Part shown: positions 23,113 to 31,169 of the stretch, piece after piece
Numbering within the stretch: position 1 is the stretch's first letter
How the letters are laid out: every line of letters starts with the position of its first letter
From: JAIVJM01 sp035761505
GTDB lineage: Bacteria; Acidobacteriota; Blastocatellia; Pyrinomonadales; Pyrinomonadaceae
DNA: 31,272 nucleotides
Assembly: GCA_035761505.1 (NCBI GenBank)
Contig: DASTQX010000080.1
Location: 1-31,272 of the forward strand
Direction: 5' to 3'
The notes under the pieces: model-generated
What the model was told of the DNA's origin: nothing
The model's database searches: none
What the model saw: the letters and a program-made list of their open reading frames with translations, nothing else
Program-made: the position numbers and the translations under genes

Positions 23113-24999
23113 TCAGGGGGTGGTGGCGGGAGCGATTTGGATTTCCTTTTTCTCCTCGTCGCCGGGGATGTTCGTGTTGACGATTCTCAGATCGAACTTC
23201 TGACCGGCGGTGCCGCCCTTCAAGAACCTGATCTCGGCCCTGATTTCTCTACCGTCCTCGGACGGCTCCTGACTCAGAATCTCTAACTGTGGGCTGTCGA
23301 GTTCGAGCCGCGAGTTGTGGAGGTACGTGCCCTTGACGGTGACGGTCACGGGCTTCGGCAAGTCGGCCACAGCCGGTTGCTCGTACTCGACGGCTTTCAC
23401 TACGATCTCCTTCGGCGTGACCTTTAAAGTCACTTCGTCTCTGCCCGACGGGGTGGACACTTGAAGCGTGTACGTTCCCGGCCTCACCGTCTCCTCCACC
23501 TCCACGTCGGCAAGGATGGCACGCCCGTTCTCGTCAATGTCAACGACGTTCACGGTAATTCCCGGTTCTCCGGGGGCCGCGATGCCCGCGTCCTTCAGGT
23601 TCGTGCCGCTCAGCCTGACGCGCAGCTTCGCGCCCTGCGGGACGGTCTGCGGATTCGGCGCGGACGCGATGGGCGGCGGCTCGACCGGCCCCGGCGGGTT
23701 AGCCACGAGCGTGATGCGGTTGGCGTACTGAATCACGTCCCCGATGATGATGAGTTTGCCGAGCCGCTCCCTGACCTCGCGCGCGTTGTTGCGCCACGCC
23801 TGATATTCCCTCTCGGTCTCCACGTCGCCGGGCAGCCGGAGCAGGTCTTTGGGGAAAAAAACGAGCGTGCGAATCTGCGTGTTGTTGCGGATGATGAGGC
23901 CGTCGCGCAATACCTGTTCGTCGAAGCGCTCGCGCTGGCGGTCGCGCGGGTTGGGCCAGACGAGTTCGAGCCCCTTCTCCAAAGGGTTGCTGAAGATGTT
24001 GATCGCCTCGCTGTAGTTGGCGCGGTGGTTGACGTTGTGAAAGTAGGGCGTGAAGCCGGTGAAGATGGGGCCGAGCGCGGTGATGGTGCTCAGGACGAGC
24101 GTCCGCGCGTTGGTCGCCTGTCTCGCCTCAAGGCTGCCGCGCGTGATGCGGTAGCTGCTCGAAGGCAGGACGGTCTTGCGCTTATCCTCGTCCGGCGTGG
24201 CCGTGCCCGCCGCCAACTGCGCGAGCGACCCGGTGCGGGTGGCGAGTTGCGCTTTTTGCTGCTGCTGCTGTTCCTGAATCACCCCGGCGTCGGTGGAGCG
24301 CCTGTTCGTCCGGCGGGCGATGCGATTGCGCGCGTTCCGGTCGAGATACTTCTGAAGCTCGGCGGTGGTCGGGAGTTCAAAGCCGACGCTGACGATCTGC
24401 AAGTTATAGGCGGAGTTGTTGCCGATGACGACTTCGATGGCGTAGTAGTCGTTCTTGAGCTTGCGCCCGAAGTTGTCGCCGACGATGCCCTTGGGCATGA
24501 CCGACCACATGATGTCCACGGCGGGCGGATTCACGCCCGGCGGGATGACGCCCGGCTGCGGCGTGTCGGAGACGCTGAACTCGACGATTCCGAGCGTCGA
24601 AGTCTTCTTCGTGGCCGGGTCTTCCGCGACCACCCTGAGCGACACCGACTCGAACGCGGCGTCGGCGGGGACGCGGATTTTGGCGCGCAGGACGCACGGC
24701 TCCCCGTTCCCCCTCTGCCCGCCCTCCACGACCGCGATGCTCCCCCCTTCGGGGTGCACGAGATAAGCGTTCGTCAACTCGTTCTGCGCTCCACAGTCCG
24801 AACTCCGGCTGACGACCAGCACGTCGTAGTCCTTGCCCGGACGCCCCTTGTTGGGACTGAGCGTGTACTCCTTGAGGGCTTGCGCCGCGACGACGGACGA
24901 GGAGGGCTGAAACCCCGGCACGAGAGCCAGAGCGTTAAAGACGAGACAGAAGGCCACGGAGCAAGTCAGTGACTTGAGTGGCGTCAGGGGGCTGCGCAT
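23113..24999 (-). CDS. Secreted multidomain protein with Ig-like/IPT repeats, function unknown
   Basis: I recognise no named family. The 628-residue protein has a signal peptide (1-41, cut after AQA). The N-terminal domain (42-150) is beta-rich and contains two cysteines (69 and 102). Residues 240-260 carry a glutamine run (EQQQQQK). The C-terminal part (about 430-620) consists of two or more Ig-like/IPT-type domains (PPIASAPNPQTVPQGAKLRV and VRPGTYTLQVSTPSGRD). It should be exported to the envelope or outside. The gene stands alone on the minus strand with its own promoter at 25158-25187 and ends at a bidirectional terminator. A structural or binding role is a guess. Confidence 0.75.
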   Translation of the reverse strand: MRSPLTPLKSLTCSVAFCLVFNALALVPGFQPSSSVVAAQALKEYTLSPNKGRPGKDYDVLVVSRSSDCGAQNELTNAYLVHPEGGSIAVVEGGQRGNGEPCVLRAKIRVPADAAFESVSLRVVAEDPATKKTSTLGIVEFSVSDTPQPGVIPPGVNPPAVDIMWSVMPKGIVGDNFGRKLKNDYYAIEVVIGNNSAYNLQIVSVGFELPTTAELQKYLDRNARNRIARRTNRRSTDAGVIQEQQQQQKAQLATRTGSLAQLAAGTATPDEDKRKTVLPSSSYRITRGSLEARQATNARTLVLSTITALGPIFTGFTPYFHNVNHRANYSEAINIFSNPLEKGLELVWPNPRDRQRERFDEQVLRDGLIIRNNTQIRTLVFFPKDLLRLPGDVETEREYQAWRNNAREVRERLGKLIIIGDVIQYANRITLVANPPGPVEPPPIASAPNPQTVPQGAKLRVRLSGTNLKDAGIAAPGEPGITVNVVDIDENGRAILADVEVEETVRPGTYTLQVSTPSGRDEVTLKVTPKEIVVKAVEYEQPAVADLPKPVTVTVKGTYLHNSRLELDSPQLEILSQEPSEDGREIRAEIRFLKGGTAGQKFDLRIVNTNIPGDEEKKEIQIAPATTP

Positions 25000-25157
25000 T
25001 GTGTGTCTGCACCTCTCAGGTGGACTCGGCGTGCGCCGAGCCGGAAAGAGCGTTACGGCCCGTTGTAACCCTGATAATTAGCGGTTGGATAGTGAAGAGC
25101 GAGTCGTCGAAGATGAGAGCATCAACGACCGACACGAAGTGTCGCGGCAGAGAGCAC

Positions 25158-25187
25158 AAGATAGGGGCAAAAAGGTTTTGCTGTCAA
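25158..25187 (-). promoter_or_regulatory. Sigma-70-type promoter for the secreted 628-residue protein
   Basis: On the minus strand TTGACA (25187-25182) and TATCTT (25163-25158) are 18 bases apart. The predicted start is near 25151, giving a leader of about 150 bases, within which CTCGGCG and CGCCGAG (25025-25040) form a perfect 7-bp stem. Confidence 0.7.
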
Positions 25188-25203
25188 CCGGAAAGATTTC
25201 CGG
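25188..25203. promoter_or_regulatory. Palindromic operator-like site adjoining the -35 box
   Basis: CCGGAAAGATTTCCGG is a 7+7 palindrome with a GA centre. It ends exactly where the -35 hexamer begins, a position where a dimeric regulator would contact polymerase. Confidence 0.5.
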
Positions 25204-25268
25204 CCCGCATTGCCGCCGTGACGCGCGTGAAGCGCGACTCGTGGGCCGGCGTCATCCCGCGCGCGGCC

Positions 25269-25652
25269 TCAGTCGAGTTGGTAGGTGGCGACGCTCGTCG
25301 GGGTCTCGAAGCAGCGGACTTTGTAGATGCTGACGCGCTGGTCGCCGACGCGGGAGGCGACGCGTTCGAGGATGTAGCGCGCGAGGTTTTCGGCTGAAGG
25401 GTTGAGTTCCTCGTCGAAGGGCGGCAACTCGTTGATGTTGCGGTGGTCGAGGTAGGCGACCACCTCGTCCGCCGCGTCCTTCAGCTCGCCGAAGTCCACG
25501 AGCAAGCCGATGTTGTCGAGTTCGCGCCCGCGCGCGTAGATTTCGATCTTGTAATTATGACCGTGCAGGTTCTCGCACTTGCCCTTGTAGCCGCGCAGTT
25601 GGTGCGCGCTCGAAAAGTTGCGCTCGATCATCACTTCAAACAGTCCGCCCAT
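25269..25652 (-). CDS. queD: 6-carboxy-5,6,7,8-tetrahydropterin synthase (QueD)
   Basis: The 127-residue protein is a typical QueD/PTPS fold of usual length. Zinc ligands are His17 (SSAHQL), His30 and His32 (HGHNY); the catalytic nucleophile is Cys26, with Asp69-His70 (LDHRNIN) and pterin-binding Glu115 (CFETPTS). The enzyme converts dihydroneopterin triphosphate to carboxytetrahydropterin in queuosine (7-deazaguanine) synthesis, in the cytoplasm. I chose ATG 25652 for its GAGGGAG site; a longer frame back to 25679 adds an unlikely Arg-rich stretch. It follows the DinG gene by 60 bases in the same direction. No other queuosine gene is in the window and no preQ1 riboswitch was recognised. Confidence 0.9.
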   Translation of the reverse strand: MGGLFEVMIERNFSSAHQLRGYKGKCENLHGHNYKIEIYARGRELDNIGLLVDFGELKDAADEVVAYLDHRNINELPPFDEELNPSAENLARYILERVASRVGDQRVSIYKVRCFETPTSVATYQLD

Positions 25653-25712
25653 CGCTCTCCCTCGCACGGCTCGTTTCAACTCTGAGAGTTCCCTTCCCGA
25701 CGAGTGCCGGGA

Positions 25713-27722
25713 TTATCTCACCGGCGTCGTGTCCGGCTCAAACACGCGCGCCACTTCGGCGATGTCCGAGGTGACGCGGCACGGCGGCAGGCTTTCGAGG
25801 AAGAGCCGCCCGTAGCCTTGCGTCCTCAGACGCGGGTCGAGGACGGCGAGGATACCCCGGTCGGTCGCGCTGCGTATCAAGCGTCCGAGCCCCTGCTTCA
25901 AGCTGATGATTGCCTGCGGCACGCTGTACTCGTAGAAGGATGAGCCGCCCTGATCTTCGATGAAGCGCTGGCGCGCGGCGACCACCGGGTCGCTCGGCAC
26001 GGCGAACGGGAGCTTATCAATGATGACGCACGACAACTGCTCGCCGCGCACGTCCACGCCCTGCCAGAAGCTCGCCGTGGCGAAGAGCACCGCGCCCTCC
26101 GTCGAGCGGAACTTGTCGAGCAAGCCCGCCTTCGACGCACTCCCCTGCACGAAGCAAGGGTACTCGACGCGCGGCGCGACGCGTTCGTAGAGCGCGCGCA
26201 TCCCGCTCAGAGAGGTCGAGAGCACGAAGGCGCGGCCCTCCGAGACTTCGAGCAGTTTGATGACCTCTTCCGCCGCCGCGTCGGCCCACTGCGGCGAGCG
26301 CGGGTCGGGCATCCTCGGCGGCAAGTAGAGGACGGCCTGCTGGTCGTAGTCGTAACCCGAAGAGGCGACGAGTTCGTCCGTCCTGTCGCCGCCCGCGCTT
26401 TCGCCCTCGAACTCTTCCTCGCCGCCGGAGAGTCCGAGGCGTCGGCGGATGAAGTCGAAGCGGCCCGCGCTGGCGAGCGTCGCCGAAGTCAAGACGACCG
26501 TCTCGACGCGCCCGAAGAGCTTGTCCTGCAAGAGCGTGGAAACGTCAATCGGCGAGGCCCGCAGGAAGATTCCGCGCCCGCGCCGCTCGATCCAGTAGAC
26601 GTAGCGGCGGTCGTCGCCCGAAATGATGAACTCAAGATTGAAGCGCGCCTCGCGGATGCGGCGGACGAGGTTCTCGACCTCCGGCGGCTGCTCGCGGATG
26701 GCGTCGAGCGTCGTCTCCATCCTCTGGAGCGCGCCGTCCAAACTCAGATAAGCCTCGCCGAGCGCCGTCGCTTCTATCTCGCCGTTCTGTTTCTTGCGCG
26801 CGAACGTGCCGGGCACAATCGGCGCTCGGCCCTCCTCGCCGCGCCCCTCGCGGAAGCCCATCCAGAACTGCTCGGCGAAGCGCGCGACGCGCGAGGCGGC
26901 GCGGTTGAGTTCGCGGTTGACGGAGGAGTCGGTGACGGGCAGTTGTTGGAGGTCGCGCAAGAGGTCTTCGAGTTGGTAGTTCGAGACCTGCGCGCCGAAG
27001 TATTCCGCCGCCACGTCCTCGACCTGATGCGCCTCGTCGAAGACGACCGCCGAGTAGTCCGGGATGACCTTCCCGTATTCGCCGCCGCGCATGGCGAGGT
27101 CGGCGAAGAAGAGATGATGATTGACGATGACGATGTCGGCGTCGTTGGCGCGCTGCCGCATCCGCGTGATGAAGCAGGCGTCGTAGTCGGGGCACTTCTG
27201 TCCGAGGCAGATTTCGGAGCGCGCGTCTATGTGCCGCCAGAAGGAGAGGTTTTCGGGAAGCTCGACGAGTTCGGCGCGGTCGCCCGTCTCCGACTCGCGC
27301 GCCCAGTGGCGCACCTCCTCGAAGGCGTCCACGTCGTCCAAGCCGTCGAGAATCGGCGTCGTCTCGGCCTTCTTCACGCGGTTCAGGCACGCGTAGTTGC
27401 CGCGCCCCTTGAGGTACGCCGCCGAGAACTTCTTCTTCAAAACGCGTTGGAGGAAGGGCACGTCCTTCTCCATCAACTGCTCTTGCAGGTTCTTCGTGCC
27501 CGTCGAGATGACGACGCGCCCGCCGCGCGCCGTCGCCGCCGCAATCGCCGGGACGAGGTACGCCAAAGTCTTCCCCGTCCCCGTCCCCGCCTCGACGATC
27601 AAGTGCCGCCGCTCCTCGAACGCGCGCAGCACGGCCTCGGCCATCTGTATCTGGCCGGGCCGGTACTCGTAATCGGGGTGGGCGCGGGCGATCAACCCGC
27701 CGGGGCCGAAAATCTCTTCCAT
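25713..27722 (-). CDS. dinG: DinG/XPD-family ATP-dependent DNA helicase with Fe-S cluster
   Basis: The 669-residue protein is a superfamily 2 helicase of the XPD/DinG branch. Walker A AGTGTGKT is at 45-52, DEAH at 229-232, and the conserved motif VI is QGLGRLIRSATDRG near the C-terminus. The four Fe-S cysteines are Cys112, Cys172, Cys177 and Cys183. It should unwind DNA-RNA hybrids, D-loops or G-quadruplexes with 5'-3' polarity, helping repair of blocked forks. There is no clear Shine-Dalgarno before ATG 27722, and a hairpin lies 9 bases upstream of it. It follows two tiny genes and GlyA in the same direction and precedes queD. Confidence 0.92.
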   Translation of the reverse strand: MEEIFGPGGLIARAHPDYEYRPGQIQMAEAVLRAFEERRHLIVEAGTGTGKTLAYLVPAIAAATARGGRVVISTGTKNLQEQLMEKDVPFLQRVLKKKFSAAYLKGRGNYACLNRVKKAETTPILDGLDDVDAFEEVRHWARESETGDRAELVELPENLSFWRHIDARSEICLGQKCPDYDACFITRMRQRANDADIVIVNHHLFFADLAMRGGEYGKVIPDYSAVVFDEAHQVEDVAAEYFGAQVSNYQLEDLLRDLQQLPVTDSSVNRELNRAASRVARFAEQFWMGFREGRGEEGRAPIVPGTFARKKQNGEIEATALGEAYLSLDGALQRMETTLDAIREQPPEVENLVRRIREARFNLEFIISGDDRRYVYWIERRGRGIFLRASPIDVSTLLQDKLFGRVETVVLTSATLASAGRFDFIRRRLGLSGGEEEFEGESAGGDRTDELVASSGYDYDQQAVLYLPPRMPDPRSPQWADAAAEEVIKLLEVSEGRAFVLSTSLSGMRALYERVAPRVEYPCFVQGSASKAGLLDKFRSTEGAVLFATASFWQGVDVRGEQLSCVIIDKLPFAVPSDPVVAARQRFIEDQGGSSFYEYSVPQAIISLKQGLGRLIRSATDRGILAVLDPRLRTQGYGRLFLESLPPCRVTSDIAEVARVFEPDTTPVR

Positions 27723-27730
27723 AAAGAAAT

Positions 27731-27775
27731 GCCAGTAGTCAGTATAAAGGCTGGGCCTTCATGTTGACTACTGGC
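27731..27775. repeat. Nested inverted repeat upstream of the helicase
   Basis: GCCAGTAGTCA (27731-27741) and TGACTACTGGC (27765-27775) are perfect complements, with an inner AAGGC/GCCTT stem. On the minus strand it is followed by ATTTCTTTAT, so it could end the transcript of the small genes or shape the helicase leader. Confidence 0.75.
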
Positions 27776-27809
27776 GGGTAGGTTTGAGTTGGTGCGAGAA
27801 GGTTCGGGG

Positions 27810-27941
27810 TTACTGGTTTTCGCCTTCGTCCTCTCCCTGCTCTTGTCCGGCGGACGGCGTGGGCTGGCTCGCGGAGGGGTCAACATCCTCGGAGGGGTCA
27901 ACGCGTTTCGGGTCAGGGTTGATGTTGTCTTCGTTTTCCAT
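27810..27941 (-). CDS. Tiny acidic hydrophilic protein (43 residues)
   Basis: No known family. The 43-residue product (MENEDNINPDPKRVDPSEDV at its start) is almost wholly Asp/Glu/Pro/Ser/Gln, with no hydrophobic core, so it is probably disordered. AAGGAG lies seven bases upstream of the ATG, which is strong evidence for translation. It shares the RVDPSED motif with the next small protein (28082-28300). An internal VDPSE/VDPSA duplication is visible. It is in line with GlyA and the helicase. A protective (hydrophilin-like) or regulatory role is a guess. Confidence 0.65.
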   Translation of the reverse strand: MENEDNINPDPKRVDPSEDVDPSASQPTPSAGQEQGEDEGENQ

Positions 27942-28081
27942 CAGCTTCTCCTTGACGAATCACAGAAGCGTGCCGTCGGCACGTCTGGGGCAAGAGTGTG
28001 TGTCGTGCGAGGTGTTCAGACTGTTCAAGTTCCGGCGGGCGCTTCCGACACCCAGCGAACGTAGATGAAGGCGGCGCTCTT

Positions 28082-28300
28082 CTACTCCGAGTGCTGCACG
28101 GGGTTGATGCCCTTGCTGGCGGTCTTGCTCGACGCTTCGCCGCCCGATTTGTCGTTGTCCTTCTTCTGCTCGCTCACGCCTTTGTCGTCGTCGCCGCCGA
28201 TTGCGCCCGGCCCCTGCGCGGAGGCCGGTGCCACGTCGCCGGGGTTCTCGGACGGGTCAACTTTGTTGCCTTCGGGGACGGGTTTGTCGTTCTCTGCCAT
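28082..28300 (-). CDS. Small acidic hydrophilic protein (72 residues)
   Basis: No known family. The 72-residue product has Lys, Asp, Ser and Gly and no hydrophobic segment, so it looks disordered. AAGGAG sits eight bases before the ATG. Its start (MAENDKPVPEGNKVDPSENP) matches the 43-residue neighbour at K/RVDPSE with a similar acidic tail, so they are probably paralogues. It begins 31 bases after the GlyA stop, suggesting an operon with it. It contains no cysteine, and its single His is near the C-terminus. Confidence 0.75.
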   Translation of the reverse strand: MAENDKPVPEGNKVDPSENPGDVAPASAQGPGAIGGDDDKGVSEQKKDNDKSGGEASSKTASKGINPVQHSE

Positions 28301-28331
28301 GAGTTCTTCTCCTTTTGTGAAGTGGCGGGTT

Positions 28332-29645
28332 TTAGTCCGCGCCCATCGCTTCGATCTCCGGCCTGCGGCGGAGGCGGTGCGGGTAGAGCGGGAAGCGCGC
28401 CGAGAGTTCGTGGACGGACTCGCGGACGCGCGCGCGCACCTCCTCGGACTCCGGCTCGTGGAGGATGGCGGCGATGAGCCGCGCGACCTGCCGCATCTCC
28501 TCTTCGCCCATCTCGCGCGTCGTCAAGGCGGGCGTGCCGAGGCGGATGCCGGAGGCGACGAAGGGCTTGTTGGTGTCGAAGGGGATGGTGTTCTTGTTGG
28601 CCGTAATCCACGCAGCTTCGAGCGCCTTCTCGGCCACCTTGCCGGTCACGCCTTTGCCGCCCATGAACACGTCGAGGAGGATGAGGTGATTGTCCGTCCC
28701 GCCGGAGACGAGCCGGAAGCCTTGCGCGGAGAGTTCTTCGGCGAGCGCCCGCGCGTTCCGCAGAATCCGCCGCTGGTAGTCCTTGAAGTCCTCCCTCAGA
28801 GCCTCGCCGAAGGCCACGGCCTTCGCCGCGATGATGTGGATGAGCGGGCCGCCCTGCACGCCGGGGAAGACCTTCCGGTCAACCTCTTTGGCGATGGCGT
28901 TCTCTTCTCCGGCGCGGCACAGGACGAGGCCGCCGCGCGGGCCGCGCAGAGTCTTGTGCGTCGTCGTCGTCACGAAGTCGGCGTGCGGCACGGGCGAAGG
29001 ATGCAGGCCCGCCGCAATCGGCCCGGCGATGTGCGCGATGTCGGCCATCACGCGCGCGCCGACCGACTCCGCGATCTGCCCGATGCGCTCGAAGTCAATC
29101 GTGCGCGGGTAGGCCGAAGCGCCGCAGATGATGAGCTTCGGGCGGCTCTCTTCGGCGATGCGTTGCAACTCGTCGTAATCAATCTGCTCGGTCTCACGCG
29201 AGACGCCGTAGTCCGCGACCTTGTAGCTGAAGCCCGAAAAGTTCAGAGGGTGGCCGTGCGTGAGGTGGCCGCCGTGCGAGAGGTTCATGCCGAGAATCTG
29301 GTCGCCGTATTCGAGCGCCGCGAGCAGGACGGCCATGTTCGCCTGCGCGCCGCTGTGCGGCTGGACGTTGGCGTGCTCCGCGCCGAAAAGCTCCTTCGCG
29401 CGGTCAATCGCCGCCTGCTCGACCACGTCCGTAAACTCGCAGCCGCCGTAGTAACGCTTCTTCGGATAGCCTTCCGCGTACTTGTTCGTGAAGACCGAGC
29501 CCATCGCTTCGAGCACGGCCTCGCTCACGAAGTTCTCCGAGGCGATTAGCTCCAAGCCCTCGGCCTGACGCGCCACCTCGTCGTCAATCGCGCGGGCAAT
29601 CAAGGGATCAACTTCCGCCAGAGGCGCGTTCCGCAGGTCGCTCAT
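28332..29645 (-). CDS. glyA: Serine hydroxymethyltransferase
   Basis: The 437-residue protein is a full-length SHMT of usual size. It has LIASENF (33-39), the PLP lysine Lys231 in TTTTHKTLRGPRGG, VMADIAHIAGPI (199-210) and a normal C-terminal domain. It makes glycine and 5,10-methylene-tetrahydrofolate from serine and tetrahydrofolate in the cytoplasm. GAGGAGGAG lies just before the ATG. The upstream region holds an exact 22-bp tandem duplication, about 25-70 bases before the start. Downstream are two tiny genes and the helicase, all on the same strand. Confidence 0.97.
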   Translation of the reverse strand: MSDLRNAPLAEVDPLIARAIDDEVARQAEGLELIASENFVSEAVLEAMGSVFTNKYAEGYPKKRYYGGCEFTDVVEQAAIDRAKELFGAEHANVQPHSGAQANMAVLLAALEYGDQILGMNLSHGGHLTHGHPLNFSGFSYKVADYGVSRETEQIDYDELQRIAEESRPKLIICGASAYPRTIDFERIGQIAESVGARVMADIAHIAGPIAAGLHPSPVPHADFVTTTTHKTLRGPRGGLVLCRAGEENAIAKEVDRKVFPGVQGGPLIHIIAAKAVAFGEALREDFKDYQRRILRNARALAEELSAQGFRLVSGGTDNHLILLDVFMGGKGVTGKVAEKALEAAWITANKNTIPFDTNKPFVASGIRLGTPALTTREMGEEEMRQVARLIAAILHEPESEEVRARVRESVHELSARFPLYPHRLRRRPEIEAMGAD

Positions 29646-29669
29646 CTCTCCTCCTCACAGGGGCCGACG

Positions 29670-29713
29670 CTCGTCTCTTATGCAGTTGTATCTCGTCTCT
29701 TATGCAGTTGTAT
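29670..29713. repeat. Exact 22-bp tandem duplication in the glyA/S41 divergent region
   Basis: Positions 29670-29691 and 29692-29713 are identical. The period is about two helical turns, so two bound proteins would lie on the same DNA face. It sits between glyA (-) and the S41 peptidase (+), nearer to glyA. Confidence 0.75.
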
Positions 29714-29780
29714 TTTGAAAGTCGCCTGATGTTACAACACGCCCCGCCCGCCCGCAACGCGCCCCGGTGCTGCTCGCCGC

Positions 29781-29808
29781 TTGAAGATTTTGGAACTTCG
29801 TTTATACT
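29781..29808 (+). promoter_or_regulatory. Sigma-70-type promoter for the S41 peptidase
   Basis: TTGAAG (29781-29786) and TATACT (29803-29808) are 16 bases apart. The start near 29815 gives a leader of about 50 bases to the ATG at 29865. Confidence 0.65.
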
Positions 29809-29864
29809 CCAACGTAAATATGACCGGAATCCATTTTTGGTCAACAGTCAAGGAGGAGCAGTTT

Positions 29865-30977
29865 ATGAAGAACTTCCGAGCCGCCTTAACCGCCGCCCTG
29901 TGTGCCGTCCTGATGATGATCGTCCTGCCGGGCGACGCCCCGGCACAAGGGCCGCCCGAACAGCCCGACATGACGCTTGACGCCGCCGCCCGCGCCGAAG
30001 TCGTCGAGAGCATTATTAAACGTCTCGGCGAAGCCTACGTCTTCCCCGAAGTGGCGGCGAAGATGGGCGAGTCTCTGCGCAAGCGCGTCGCCGACAAGGA
30101 GTACGAACAGGTCACGAGTGCCAGAGAGTTCGCCGCGAAGCTGACCGCCGACTTGCAGGCGGTGAGCCGCGACAAGCACCTGCGCGTGCGCTACTCGCAC
30201 CAGCCCATTCCGCAGAGGCCGCAGCAGCAGCGCGAGCCGACCGCCGAGGAGCAGGAGGAGTTCCGGCGCGAGATGAGCCGCATCAACTACGGCTTCGAGC
30301 GCGTCGAGCGCCTGCCGGGCAACGTCGGCTACGTAGATTTCCGTGGCTTCTTCGCGCCCGAACTCGGCAAAGAGACCGTGGCCTCGGTCTTCAACTTCCT
30401 CTCGAACACCGACGCCCTCATCATTGACCTCCGCAAGAACGGCGGCGGCGACCCTGAGATGGTGGCGCTCATCTGCTCCTACCTCTTCGGCCCGGAGCCC
30501 GTCCACCTCAACTCCCTCTACTGGCGCGAGGGCAACCGCACCGAAGAGTTCTGGACGAAGAAAGAGGTCGCGGGCAAGCGCTACACGGGCAAGGACGTGT
30601 ATGTCCTGACGAGTAACCGCACCTTCTCCGGCGCGGAAGAGTTCTCCTACAACCTCAAGAACCTCAAGCGCGCGACCATCGTCGGCGAGTCCACGGGCGG
30701 CGGCGCGCATCCCGGCGGCGGCTTCCGCATCAACCAGCACTTCGGCATGTTCATCCCCACGGGCCGCGCCATCAACCCTATCACCAAGACCAACTGGGAA
30801 GGCACCGGCGTCGAGCCCGACGTGAAAGTCCCCGCCGATCAGGCACTCAAAGTCGCGCACCTCGCCGCCGTCAAGAAGGCCGCCGAGCGGACGACCAACG
30901 AAGATTTTAAGGGGGCGCTCCGCGGTCTGGCCGAGACTCTCCAGAAAGAGTTGGCCGAACTTCAGAGCAAGAAGTAG
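29865..30977 (+). CDS. Secreted S41-family peptidase
   Basis: The 370-residue protein starts at ATG 29865, with GGAGG a suitable distance upstream; a longer reading from 29781 would cross the promoter. Residues 1-28 are a signal peptide (ending APAQ). An N-terminal S41_N-type helical domain (35-105) is followed by the tail-specific protease core: VGYVDFRGFF (155-163), DLRKNGGGD (188-196), and the catalytic serine in TFSGAEEF (Ser255, Glu258). It has no recognisable PDZ domain, unlike CtpA, so it is nearer the IRBP/S41B group. It should act outside the cytoplasm, with peptide substrates unknown. A terminator follows at 31006. Confidence 0.88.
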   Translation: MKNFRAALTAALCAVLMMIVLPGDAPAQGPPEQPDMTLDAAARAEVVESIIKRLGEAYVFPEVAAKMGESLRKRVADKEYEQVTSAREFAAKLTADLQAVSRDKHLRVRYSHQPIPQRPQQQREPTAEEQEEFRREMSRINYGFERVERLPGNVGYVDFRGFFAPELGKETVASVFNFLSNTDALIIDLRKNGGGDPEMVALICSYLFGPEPVHLNSLYWREGNRTEEFWTKKEVAGKRYTGKDVYVLTSNRTFSGAEEFSYNLKNLKRATIVGESTGGGAHPGGGFRINQHFGMFIPTGRAINPITKTNWEGTGVEPDVKVPADQALKVAHLAAVKKAAERTTNEDFKGALRGLAETLQKELAELQSKK

Positions 30978-31005
30978 CCGGAGGCGCGGCCATCTTCGAT
31001 AAAGT

Positions 31006-31040
31006 GGGCGCGGGCGTATTCGTCCCGCGCCCTTCTCATT
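31006..31040 (+). terminator. Intrinsic terminator of the S41 peptidase gene
   Basis: GGGCGCGGG (31006-31014) pairs perfectly with CCCGCGCCC (31024-31032) around 9 bases, followed by TTCTCATTT. It begins about 28 bases after the stop. Confidence 0.7.
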
Positions 31041-31169
31041 TGCGCGCCTTCCTTTCATTCGACGCGCGCCGCCGCGCCGGTTTGCTTTACGCTCGCGGGC
31101 TGCGCGAGAATGTGCGTTCGTCCTCGAAAGCAGATTCGCCGACTAAGGAGACAGGACACTCAAACTTTT

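Noticed and set aside
25000..25268. A preQ1 riboswitch or small gene near queD
   Set aside because: The region is downstream of queD, and only a promoter and palindromes for the other gene were seen; no riboswitch core was recognised.
31041..31169. A T-box leader before proS
   Set aside because: No T-box sequence, antiterminator or specifier loop could be recognised in this stretch.
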